A stretch of 64,000 bases of DNA, taken from Abelmoschus esculentus (taxonomy: Eukaryota; Streptophyta; Magnoliopsida; Malvales; Malvaceae). Positions 10,209 to 22,260 of the stretch are shown here, one piece after another. Location: the NCBI GenBank assembly GCA_035048815.1, contig JAUCBN010000042.1, positions 2,976,001-3,040,000 of the forward strand, in the 5' to 3' direction. Position numbers and translations under genes: made by a program. Position 1 is the stretch's first letter, and the number at the start of each line of letters is the position of its first letter. Below the pieces are notes generated by a model that saw only the letters and a program-made list of their open reading frames with translations, had not been told where the DNA came from and did not search any database.

Positions 10209-13200
10209 TTATAGATTGTCATTGAAGGCTGGTCTCCTTTTAGCGAAGTCTGTTCTCAACTTCTTTACGGGATTGGCCCAACCAACGATCCCAACAGAAC
10301 TGTTTGATGGGTGACCAAGCTGGTTGGGCAAAACTTGCTGACGCGTGACTTGTTGGGTCGATCTAGCATCCTTAGAGACTGATCCTGCACTCGGGGACCT
10401 GATGTTGCGACCTATACTCGGGGGTGAAACAGGGCCAACTGAACCACTCCTAGGCTTTACCGTCGTAGACTTTTCCCTGTCTTTCCTCTTCTTCTTGCAA
10501 ATAACCAGCTGCCCGGGATGGGTTAGAAGAGAATCATCATTATGATGATATTGTTCCCTGGTACTACTGCTTCCTTTCCCAAGCCTTGATTCCTTTTGGG
10601 GCATGTGCATTTTAAACCTTGTGTCCTCACCAGCATGAGAGGATCCACGTTGCAATGTCTTTTGAGAGAGGCCTGAATCAGACTCCACCTCGTTTATCGA
10701 TCTCTGCTTCTTGCTAACTGCTACCTGTCTTGTGGGACCAGAGGCAGAGGTAGATACTGGGCCAGAGAAAGCAAGTGCATTTCTAGCTTCTCGGAAATCT
10801 GTATCCGGAAATGCAATCTTCAACAAGTCAAAAAACAGATCATGTACTTTCCTCGCTTCAGATCTGACCTGTGAATCCCAATTACATAGCATAGTAAGTA
10901 TAATAAAATCAGGACATTAATGGGAGCATTACAGAGACAGATATGAGTTCAGTTGGTAGGAAGAAGAATGGAAAATTTTACAAGGTAACATAAGTTTCTA
11001 GGCCCTTGAACACAAAGTACAATCCATTTCTCTTTGAAAGGTTTTCAAAGTAATTCCTTCCAGAAAAAGTATCCATGGCAAGAATCAAAAGTGATGCACA
11101 TGTGCATTTTGTGTATGAACATGCAAAGATACTGAAGGCCAAATTAAAATTAGCCTTTATACCTCATATGAAAACCCATAAAATTGCATAGCACTTTTTA
11201 GTACCAACTGTACATCCGAAACAAGCTCCATAACTCCACTGTACTCTAATCTGTCGACCCGCTGATCAATCTTCCACAAACCCAAATGAGTACTCCGACT
11301 TCCACCCATGTAGCCCGGGCTTTCAATCTTCTTCCACAAATCTGTTAAAAGCGGTATAATCTGTGGGCCCTCCTTATCTATTCTCCTCTGAAGCTTGCTA
11401 ATCACATTTTTGCACTGGAAATATGAGAACTTTCTAGTTAATTGCTTTGCTTAATTCACAAATATCATAATATAGCACGCAAGACATGAGCAATTAAATA
11501 AAGTATCAAGTCAATGCTGAAATAATTTCTTAAAAGATAGAAGGGAAGATATTTTGAGATACAAGCTTTCGCTCAGCATATCCAACCCATGGAAAATACC
11601 AATGACTTCAGGATCAAATAAGATGAAGACTGATTTTAAAAAGCTCAAAAACAGATGTACATGGAAAAACAACCGGGTAGGACAAATCATAAAACCATTA
11701 TAAACAGATTAAACTTCCTATTTTTTTCAAAAAAGAAATTCCCATGCATCAAATGCACCTGACTTATATACAAATGCATGTACAGCAAACTCTAAAACCC
11801 AATTTGACAAGAGGACATTTGGATGAAATGGTGCATGTTGAAAAATTAGATGCAATAGAAAGGATACAAATTATGAAAGCAAAGAAATTCAGGACGAACA
11901 TAGTTATGACGACTGGTCAGTGCGCAATTCAATGTACTAAAACAAGATTATCAAATCCAACTTATCACTAATGACCAGGAGAAAAGAATCCCAATGATTT
12001 AAACAATTAAGGTAAAAATAAAGATTTTCACACAATCCAGAGACAAGCATTATAGTTGTTTCAAGTATACCTTTCTTTGGATGACATCAGACATCTTCAC
12101 AGCAAAATTTGACGACCCACTTGTATTAACCAGTTTACTATCCCGATTCTCTCTAGAGGTCTCACCAATATTTTCCAAAGTAGCAGCCATGTTCACTCTA
12201 CCAGATTTGGGTGATGCATGCAACTTAGATGTATTAGATATTTTTCTTGAAGGTAAGTTCCTCTTAGTTTTAGAAGATGAACCATTTGGATCATGCCTGA
12301 AAGCATTACGCTCGCGAGTTGGTTTTGTGTCAGTATCAATCCTTAGTTGTGATTGGTACTTATGGTCCAGCTGTGAAGACAACAAAGATGATTCTCTATG
12401 TTGGAGATGAGACACTTCAGTGACAGATTTCTCTACCCTTTCCACAGTATGACGAGGTCGAACCCGGATACTACGCTTTCGTTTCATCTTGGGTTGGATA
12501 ACTTGTTCATCTTCACCTTCCTCCCGATCATGGATCCAACTTTCAGATTCCTGGTGATTCATATGAGAATCTCTGGATAGCGCAATTTCACCTTCCTCAA
12601 GTTCATCATGCTGATAAAATTAAAATAACTTAAGAAAATAGCAGAAATCAACAAATGCCATAATAACAAATCAGTATAGGAAAAGATGCATACCGGCCTT
12701 CTTGCAACAGAACTCGGCCTAGCATCTAATGCAGAGAGAGATCCAAATTTCTGAGGAGAAACAGGAGACACTATCTGTGGTGGTCTTCTACAGTCTAATG
12801 ATGACCCTGAAGAACCAGCTTCTTCCAGGATGTGATTGTTTCTAATGTGTTCAGAAGTATGGTCATACTCGTAACCATTATCACCAAGTGGGCCATCTTC
12901 TTCTGATTGGTCCTTATTTACAGGAGGTGCACCAATAGCACCACTAAATTCATCTTCTTCAAATTCTCCAGTTTCTACCTCTTCATCATTAGCAGAATAA
13001 TCATTTCTCTCGTCAGAACTTACCTCAGAGTATTCCCCATTTTCGTCATCTATTTCCTTGTAGTTCAGACGCTTTTTCCCCTTAGGTCTCCCCCGTTTTC
13101 TCTCTGTCTCCATTTCATTGGAGACACCAACAACACCAGCAGTAAACAAAATGTTCTTTGATGGCTTTTTTGATAAAGTAGCTACAGTAGTATTCACTTC

Positions 13201-16200
13201 TCTTGTACTGGCTCGAAGCCACTTAGGTACCTGTTCATGGCAAGTCATCTCCTCTATCCAATCCAGTTCTTCATCCATTTGATCAAACAACTCAACTTCT
13301 TCTTCACTTCTTGCTATCATGCAATTTACCTGGTGCAATGAAGGAATATCATGGACAGTTTCTTGATACCTCTCCTCATCATGCAATAATGTTTCTAAAG
13401 TCATGCGTCTCTCTTCATGTGTCGTTCTCTGGTCAAAACGCCCAGCATTGATCACTTCATCAGCCATTTCAATTTTATACTGCTGAATGTTATTCCTTAT
13501 GAGGCTCTCAATAGATCCCATATATCTATCCTTACCAGCAAAATCATCCTCAACATCAACCGTACCTTGACTCCTTAGTTCATCCTCCTTTTGCTGACTA
13601 GAAATTTTGTCAACAACTGCTTCCATGTAAATGACTTTGACTTCCCTTGTTTGTCCAATTCGGTGAGCCCTAGCAACTGCCTGTTCCTCATTTTTAGGAT
13701 TTGGATCAGGATCATATATAACAACAGTGTCAGCAGATTGAAGATTTAGACCACGTCCAGCTGCACGAATACTTAGTAAGAATATAAAGCATTCAGAGCC
13801 AGGGCTATTGAAGTCAACAATAGCTGATTCACGATCTTCCAAGCTGGTTGTTCCATCAATACGTCTGTAGACAAGCCTCCTCCACTGCAAGTATTCCTCC
13901 AAGATATCCAGAAGCTTGGTCATGGTACTAAAGAGTAATACACGATGCCCGGTTCTCTGCAGCTTTATTAGGATCCTGTCTAGTATCCACAATTTCCCAC
14001 AAGATTTTATAAGGAAATCTTTGGATAAGTCACTGAAAAATGGGTAATTAAGCAAAGGATGATTGCAAGTCTTCCGAAGCTCCATACACCGGTTATTTAA
14101 AATTTTGTACACCCTAGCCTGGTATAGCGGATTTTTTTGAACCCTGAGCTTTTCATCTTCAGGATCAACTCGAAGAGTCCCAGTTGACTTTATCCAATCA
14201 TAAATGGCACTCTGAATAGATGACATTCTGCATTTTAAAACTATTGAGACCTGCGATTGGGAAATGAAATAACATCATGAGAAACAATAGTATGATAAGT
14301 GATTATTAAAACAGGACTGCAGTAACATCATACCTTAGGAGGAAGGGAACCTTCCACATCTTCAACGCGACGTCTAAGCATAAAAGGCTCTAGAATTTGA
14401 TGAAGTCGGTGGATGATGATAACCTTCTTCTCCGTCTCAAGCCAATCATCCTCCGCATTATGCATGGGGCCTTCCTTTTGAAATGGTTGTGAAAACCAAT
14501 CATGAAATGCCTTGCGATTATCAAACACTTCAGGAAGGAGAAGATTTAACAGTGACCAGAGTTCTTTCAAGTCATTCTGTTGCATGTATAAAACTCATTA
14601 TTCAGCTCGTCAAACAAATAAAATAATGGATAAACATAAGTGACACCACACATACACATACACATACACATACACAAGAAAGCAAGGCAAAAAAAGAGAG
14701 GAAATAGGCTTATTACTTCAATTAACCAAATAAGCCAAACTAAGGTATAATCCAAGTGTTAAAAAACAGGTTAACTAAACAAGCCACAGAGTAAGATATA
14801 AACTAAAGAATGGCAAGGAGTCCTGTTAATTTTATCAGCTAAAACATAGATAGGAAAGACCATCACAAATTTCAACAATGACTAAACAACATTGTGAGAC
14901 ATACGTAATCAAGCACTAGCTCCTCTTTCATCCTTCAAAAATAGATTTGGTGATGAACCAAATAGAAAAGTGATGATGCAAACTTAGTAACTGGATCTTA
15001 TGATTCCTAAAGTTAAGAGACTTGCCTACCCCTAAATGCACAGGTGTCGGTGTGCATGTCTGACTGCATTTGCGGTAAGATTGGTCAACAAACAATGGTG
15101 GTCAGATGCCAGTCATGTTATTAAAGCAAAAATGTTTTCCAAATATTTGTGAGTGTATATGTATGATAAGTTTACGACTTCTAAACATATCAGAGAGCTT
15201 CCTTGACAGACCTGTAATGGTGTCCCAGTAAGAAGTAACCGCCTTTGGCAGCGGTATCTATCAAGATCACGAGCTAAAACAGATTCCCTGTCTTTCATCC
15301 GCTGAGCTTCATCAATTATGATGTACTTCCAATCAATTTTAGAAAGCTTTGAACGATCATACATGATGAATTCGTAAGTTGTTACGAGGACATTAAATTT
15401 CATTGCCAGAACCTCCTATGAAACAAGCAAACCAAGAGAAAGTTCAATAAAATTTGACACTTCAAAGAACACTAAACACAGAAGCTTATAGTTCTTACTT
15501 GAGAAAATAATTTTGAACGCTGATCTTTTCCTCCAACGTAATAGATGCAAGACACAGACGGCAGCCAATTATGGAGCTCACTCTGAAAAAAAGGACTCAG
15601 CTCTGTTCAGCAATATTGGGAAAATGTCAAAGCTATCAACAATAAGGAAAAAATAACATCAACCTTCCAATTTACGAGAACGGCATTCGGGACAATTATA
15701 AGATGTGGACCATAGTTGCCTTTGAATTCCATCAAATAAGCAATCAATGCCATAACCTGCACAATAAGGTAAAACCTAAAATGTAAATAACAACCCTACT
15801 GTATCATATAACTATCTACCAAAACAATAAATGCTGCTCTGATTAATCCTAACACCTTGCCTAGCTCCCAAATAACATATGAAACCACAGCATTACAACA
15901 AGATTTTATTGAATCTATAAAATACCTGAACAGTCTTCCCAAGACCCATCTCATCTGCCAAGATACCATTTAGTTTATTATTATACAAAGAAAGCATCCA
16001 TTGCAAACCAACCTAACAAAATACATAGATGACAATAAAATTTTAACTCGACAGATTAAATAGTTGGGAAATAAAAGGAACAAAAGCCAACACGAGGGAA
16101 GGAAACCCAAGATTCTAAATGTGGCAACCTACAAGCTGATAGTCTCGTAATGTTCCGGCTCGTAGCATCGACGGTTGCGTTATGACTCTTTCATTCACCG

Positions 16201-19200
16201 CATGAGCAAGATTATAGTACCTGTTAATACACATGAGATGATAGTTATCAAACTAAAGAACAAGAGAAAAGTTACTGCATAATCCCCATTTAACTGTCGG
16301 AAAATATAAATCCCACCCCACCTCATGCTTTATGACTGAAGCACCCTTCTGAATTATCAATAAGTCATAAAACAAACTGTGATCAAATTAAAAATGTAGC
16401 TTACTTGCTAACGGATGAATCATCTCTGGGTGCATTCATTTCCATAAACCGGTTCCTTATCATTACTTCCTCCCCAGCACAAGCTGCTGCAACCCTAACT
16501 TCTTCTTCTGATAGACCCTTTTGTCAAGAAGCACATAATAAGAAAATAAGTAACACGGAGTCTACCTAAACATACAGATGAGGGAAGGATAAGTGATACT
16601 TTTCAGCTCAAAATTGAGACCAAAATTTTTAAAGGGACAGAAAAGGGGGAAAGAAATCCTACCTGCAACCGTGCAGCAACAGCAGCAGCATTTGCTGCCT
16701 CCTCCACTTCCTGCTGATTCTTGGCTGAAGTTATCTTACTTCCCAATTTATGAAGATACTCTTCAGTCTGCGTCAAGAATGATGAAAGAACTTCATATCT
16801 CTCCGCAGCAGCACCAGTCATACTTGTCTGCTGCTCAATCAACATCTCTCTGTACCTTTCAACATCATTATTCTGTAAGGCCTCCATCCTTTTAGTCCTA
16901 TCATCATCTTTACTCTTCGAAAACTCCCGTAACATTTTCTCGTGGTACTTGGCAACTCCCCTGTTACGAGCTGTTCGTGCATCACGGATGGCCCAGTGAG
17001 CCTCCAAGAGTTTCTTACGCCACTGAAAGATGGATTTCAATTGCTTATCTCTAAGGGCCTTCTGAGTGGCTTGTACTTGTCTAGCCAACTCCATACGCTG
17101 ACGCTCACACAAGCGGACAAATTTTCTGTATGGTCTGTCAGGCATCACCATTATCTCTTGTTGCTGGTGGTTAACTTCAGCTCTTAAACGTGCCTGCAGA
17201 TCTATAAGTTGAAGCTTTTTTTCTTCAATTTGCAATCGTAGAACAAGATCCGGCCTAATCTTTTTCCTTTCCAAATTTATAGCTAATAAGCCACCAATTT
17301 TCCTTAAATTTTCTGATCGTTTCTTGCTAGGGGCTTCAATGCCCTCCTCAAAGAGAAGATCTTTGACATCATATGCCAAAGTCAGATTGTTGTTGCCGTT
17401 AGGCATAGCTGAGCCATATGAGTCGTGCTTCCTCGTGAAGAAGGGAAAATCAAATAGCGGTCCATGATACATTCTGGCAGAACCAAGATCTTTAAGATGG
17501 GGATCGGTGTTTACTGCTGTGGGTTTCTTAATTTGCCCGTCAGATGCAGCAATGTCTGGTGCAACAGTCTTTCCTCTCTGTGCAGTAAAATCACTTGTGA
17601 TTGGAGTTTTTGGAAGACCACGTTCTACTTCTCGATCTGACTTTGCAGGAAAAACAGAACTTTGTTGCTCTTCTTTTCCTGCAGGTAAAGTAGAAGAAAA
17701 TTCCTTGACAGTGGCTGACACACCTTGCATATGAGATGTTGATGCAATTGCTTTATCATATCCAGCATAAGCTTCCTCTTTAGTAGCATTCTGTCCATTG
17801 GTAGATGGCCTGACCTGCAAAACTTTCTCCTTAGACTCCAAATGATTCACTTGATCTTCTATACTCTTTCCACCTAGAGGAAGGAATGGGGGCTGCTGCA
17901 GCTCAAGTGGTGGGGGAACAATGGCTCGAAGCAGTTCCGGTGGAAGTGTACCTTCTCCTTTCTGTCAATAATCACAAAAATTAGCATAGTCCATAAGATA
18001 CTTTTTTTTGTGAACTCAAGCAATTGGTATAAAGGCAAAATATATAAATCCGATGTTTAGCATACCTTAATGCGCCTGAATGCTAGTATTTGTGCTTTGA
18101 GAACATGAAGTTGTTGTTTAGTGAAACCAGAAGGTTGCTGGGGGATCTTGGTAGCTGTTCCCCCTTGTAATGGTGAGTTGTTAACTGATACTCTATCATT
18201 ATTAGGAGCAGCAGGCAGTGCAGGAGATCGATTTGATTGTTTGATATACTGTGTTTGCAGTGTTCCAGTGCCACCTAAAGATTTTTTTGTAGGCAAAGAT
18301 GGATCAGCACTCTGGCTAATATTTGCAGATGACTGTGGAGGATGCATATGAGGCATCCCGTTTCCATGCAAAACTGTCTGCCTTTGAGGCACTTGATTAT
18401 CTCGGCCATGAATAGCTAACTGCTGCATTGCAATGTTGTTGGCATTGTTAACCACCCCAGAGCTGGAAGTTGAGCAAAAAGGGATAGGTATACTTGTCTG
18501 TCTGGTTTTTGCAGGGCCAGACTGGACAGATATATCATTAGATGAATTACCACGGAGAGAACTCTCACTTAGAACTGATGGGGAAGAGACCTGCTGTTTG
18601 GATACATGCATAGGTGATGACTGAGAAGCCATGTTGCTTTCATTTGCCTTTTGCTGGGCAGCCATCTTAGACTGCATGAGTGGAATGAGCTGTGCCATCA
18701 AGTTGGCATTTGCAGGCTGCGACATATCAATATTATGCTCAAGCGCCCATGCCTGCAGCTGTGCAGCCATAACAAGTTGATTGTTTCCCGTGTTTTGAAC
18801 AGTTTGCTGAGCTTGTTGGGCCTGCATTGCCCTTAAAACGTTTAGAGGCATTGATTTTCCACTGACTGAGGCCTGTGCAGGTGCCTTGAGCTCATTTCTG
18901 TGCTCAGAGGCTGATACCGGTCCTTGCTCCATCTGATTTTCAACACGACCAAGCTGCTCAGATGTGTTCTTAGAGGATGACGCCTGCTTAGCTCCCTGCA
19001 TGGAAATAAGTTCCTGCATTTTTAAGTTTCCAATTCGCATGTCCTGATCCTTAGTAGATACAGAGCCCAACATTGTCGTCTTAGCTTGCTGCTGTGCTAA
19101 AAGCGTATTTTGTTGCTGAGAAGCCTTGTAAGCATACTGATAATAAGCTTGCTGAAAAGGGTTCAGAATTTGTTGTTCAATACCGTGACTCCTATGCTGG

Positions 19201-20387
19201 CCATCCTGGGCAGAAGCATGTTGTTGAGCCGGATCAAAAAACTTCCTGGATTGTTGAGGTGGTTGCATGGAGCCCGGAGATGAAGGAAAATTGCTTCCAC
19301 CCATCATACCTTGAAGACCGCTGGCTTGATATGCTAGGATGACATCATTTCCTTCAGATTTTCTGAATAGTTGTTGTTGTAAAGACTGCAAGAACAAATA
19401 TCAATGCAAAAAAATAAAGCATGAACTTCTCAAACAAATGCATAATCTTTGACTAGAACCCAAATGCATCAATGGCTCAAATGACAGAAGTTGAACGGAA
19501 ATCAAGGCATCTTCATATCACTGTACATCGTTGAAAAGTGAGATTTGAATCCTAGACAGGATACTAAAGTCTTAACAATAAGAATAGAACAGAGTGCGGA
19601 ACCGACTAAGTGAGTGCAGCATAAACAAGAGTGAAGGGACAAACCACCTATACTTTAATTAGCGTAAAACATCCTTAGAAAGTAAAGTAGAGAAGAAAGA
19701 GTAGTAGTCTGGCAGGTTATCTGCTATGACTAGAACATCTAGGAGTTAAGGCCACGGACACTTAATTTGTACTTCTATGCAAACCAAAATGGAAACCTAT
19801 GGAATGGCATGAAACTCAGGTTTAGGATGGCTATTTACAGGTGAATGATAAACAAAGCAGTAAAGCAGGCAACAAAAGAAAAGGAAATACTCCTACATAA
19901 CCAGTGAACAACCCATGGAAATAACAAAAAAAAGAGACGGTTGTCATAATGATCACAGATTCTACAAAAAGGAAAGACTACAAAAAAAGGAAAAAGAAAT
20001 AATAATTACTGAGAATTAACTATTCGACTTTGTGTACTACAGCAATTACATCAGAAATTGCATTTATTATACAAAATTAAAATTCACAAAACCCGCCAAA
20101 ACCCACCATTTCATCACAACCCTTAGGTAAAAAGCATACTGAGTTCCCAAAATCACGGGTTAATTCAACCAAATGTCCATTACATTGACTGAAATTTTAT
20201 AAATATATACCTGACTGGACGCTATTTGCTGTTGCTGTTGCGCCGAATCACTCCCGAAGTGAGAGGCTGAAACGGCCGATGAAGAGGAAGTGGGCGAAGC
20301 TGCAGACGATGTAGGCGTGGTCCGCCCAACCGGACCCAGCCCAGGGTTCCGGCTGGGCCCACCTCCTCCACCACCACCAGATTGCAT
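10209..20387 (-). CDS. BRM: SWI/SNF chromatin-remodelling ATPase BRAHMA
   Basis: Fourteen coding exons on the minus strand: 20387-20211, 19385-18066, 17961-16663, 16517-16405, 16220-16133, 16012-15926, 15756-15664, 15582-15499, 15415-15212, 14576-14334, 14250-12694, 12610-12071, 11414-11163, 10868-10209. The sum is 6717 nt, a multiple of three, coding 2238 aa, close to Arabidopsis BRM. Order: Gly/Ser- and Gln-rich N-terminus; QLQ at about 480-515 (KQQLHVLKAQILAFRRIK); HSA at about 776-842; SNF2 ATPase with DEMGLGKT (about 1019-1026) and DEAQ (about 1122); helicase C with RAHRIGQTREVK; acidic linker with RKRGRPKGKKR (AT-hook-like); C-terminal bromodomain around 1930-2050. It slides or evicts nucleosomes in the nucleus as the catalytic subunit of plant SWI/SNF and opposes Polycomb repression. 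The start at 20387 gives the expected MQSGG; an in-frame ATG five codons upstream (20402) is an alternative. Confidence 0.96.
14646..14676. repeat. BRM: (CACATA)n microsatellite in a BRM intron
   Basis: About five copies of a hexamer CACATA inside the intron between exons 15415-15212 and 14576-14334. Likely length-polymorphic. Confidence 0.85.
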
Positions 20388-22241
20388 AAAAACTAAGTCC
20401 AATTCTCTTTACCAAAAAGTTCGCGCAAAATCCAAATTATTACAACAAATATTCAAAAAATTAAAAAAAGAAAACCCCACCAATATCACAACCCAATCCC
20501 TCCAAAAATTAATAAACCCACACACCTAGTTTTCCCTCCGATCCCAACGTTCGAAAGAAAACTAACAACAAAAAAAAAAACAAATACTTGAAATTTGTTT
20601 TAGTTTCTCTCTCCAGAACCCGGAATTTTCGGTAGAGATGAACGGAAGATCTTTAAGAGTAAAGCGAGAGAACCCGAATTTGACGGAATCAAAATTAAAA
20701 AAATTAAAAATTGAATTGATGATTCAACTCTCTTCCCACTAAGCACTGATCTCTGTCGCTGTATCTCAGTTTTCTAGCAATTTTGCAATTTCTTTCTTAT
20801 TTTTTATTTCTGCTTTTCATCTCTCTGGGTGTGCGCTTTGCGTTTTGCCTTTGGCCTTTGGTGTTTATTATTGTTAGCTGCGAGGTGGGGTAGGGTGGGG
20901 TCCACTGGGGCCTGGTGGTGTGTCCACGGTTAGAGATTTACGGTAGGGGTATAGATGTATTTAGACCCCGCGTTTTGATACTAATTTAGTTTTTTATTGG
21001 ATATACCGGATATGCCCTCCCAAACCAAAGAGCAGAATATGAACCAACTATTGCCTGACACGTACCCCCTTTGTTTGATCGTCTACTCAAAAATCTTTAT
21101 GTAAAATATTTAAGGGTAATTATTTTTTAAAAAATATATTAATTTTACACCTAGAACTAAAATTTTAAATCTTAATTTTAATATTCTAAATATTATCATT
21201 TAATTACTAAAATTTAAATTATAATCATAAATTTTATGATTTACATTTTAAATTAAATTTATTTATAAAAAATAAATTATTTTATTATCGGTATATAAAA
21301 TATTTTTCTAATATTTTATGATATAAGTTGGTGGTAGAATATGTATGATTATTAATGTATAAAAAATGTTCTATTATTTAAAATTTCAAAATTGTGCAGG
21401 ATTTGGATAAAGATAGAAAAGTATTTTTATAAATGTAAAAAATAAATCACTTGTAAAAATATATTAAATTTTTAAAATTAAAAATAAATATTATGTTAAA
21501 CAATGTTTACTGTAAGGGTAATAGTGTAATTCTATGAATTAATATGTTAAAATAAAAAAAATAAAACTAATATCGTTTATCAATTTTGATAAGACTGTAA
21601 CACGGCAGAATTAGGTAAAAAGATGATTTCCATATAAAATTTATTTTTTATATATACAATAAAATCATATCATTCATAGGTTATAATATCCATAAAGTTT
21701 GACGCATTAATCCTTTAATGGTATGCTATTTATGATAATAATAATAAAAAAAAACCGTCAATTAAATTCGTATCGAGGTGCTCTAACCCCGCTCCCTAAG
21801 AGCAAGATGCTCTTGGGATTAAACCTTTTAAGAGGTATCAATAGTTTAAACATCGAATATTATTTTTTAAAATTTTATGTATACTAAAAAATTTAGAAAA
21901 CATAAAATTAAAAATATTGTCATCTATTGTCAAAAGACTTGTATTAATAGTATATTTTAATTTTGTCTCTGCTGATTATAATCTCAAGATGTTTATGCAC
22001 TAAGTGCTCTCTCGACATATGTTTTTCTACAATGTTAATAAGTCTTCACTATTTGTACATAAAATTAATATATATCTATTCTAAGAGGTCATTGTAACAA
22101 CATCGAGATGTTTTTGTTGATTGTAAAATAGAGATGTGTCTGTATTCTAAGTGTTCCATACGATGTATTTTTTAAAGCGTAAAAAAATCTCTATCACACA
22201 TCGACATGCTTCCACTCTAGGTGCTCTATATGATTTGTTTT
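20388..22241. other. BRM leader and promoter, then AT-rich spacer
   Basis: The first 370 bases upstream of the BRM start contain CT-rich stretches on the minus strand suited to a 5' UTR (transcription start probably near 20750). From about 21060 the sequence is strongly AT-rich with no coding signal. A perfect hairpin (AAGAGCA-AGA-TGCTCTT, about 21797-21815) and three diverged copies of a short motif (about 21970, 22117 and 22195) lie toward the cyanoalanine synthase end. Confidence 0.6.
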
Positions 22242-22260
22242 TTACGAGATAAATAATAAT
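21968..22260. repeat. Three diverged copies of a short motif
   Basis: Units at about 21970-22033, 22117-22180 and 22195-22258 share the order ...AGATG-x(8-10)-CT-CTAAGTGCTCT-x(4-8)-ATATG/ATGTATTTTTT. Spacing is unequal (about 147 and 78 bp) and identity is modest. The third unit abuts the point where the cyanoalanine synthase C-terminus stops matching its family. Confidence 0.4.

Noticed and set aside
10345..10920. Plus-strand open frames opposite the BRM last exon
   Set aside because: Antisense shadows of a Ser/Lys-rich coding exon; no homology pattern.
14646..14676. Regular short repeats that might suggest a CRISPR array
   Set aside because: Pure hexamer microsatellite without spacers in a plant nuclear intron.
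18057..18351. Open frames on both strands across the BRM N-terminal exon
   Set aside because: They overlap the Gln-rich BRM exon 2 and have no motif or splice context; shadows of biased codon composition.
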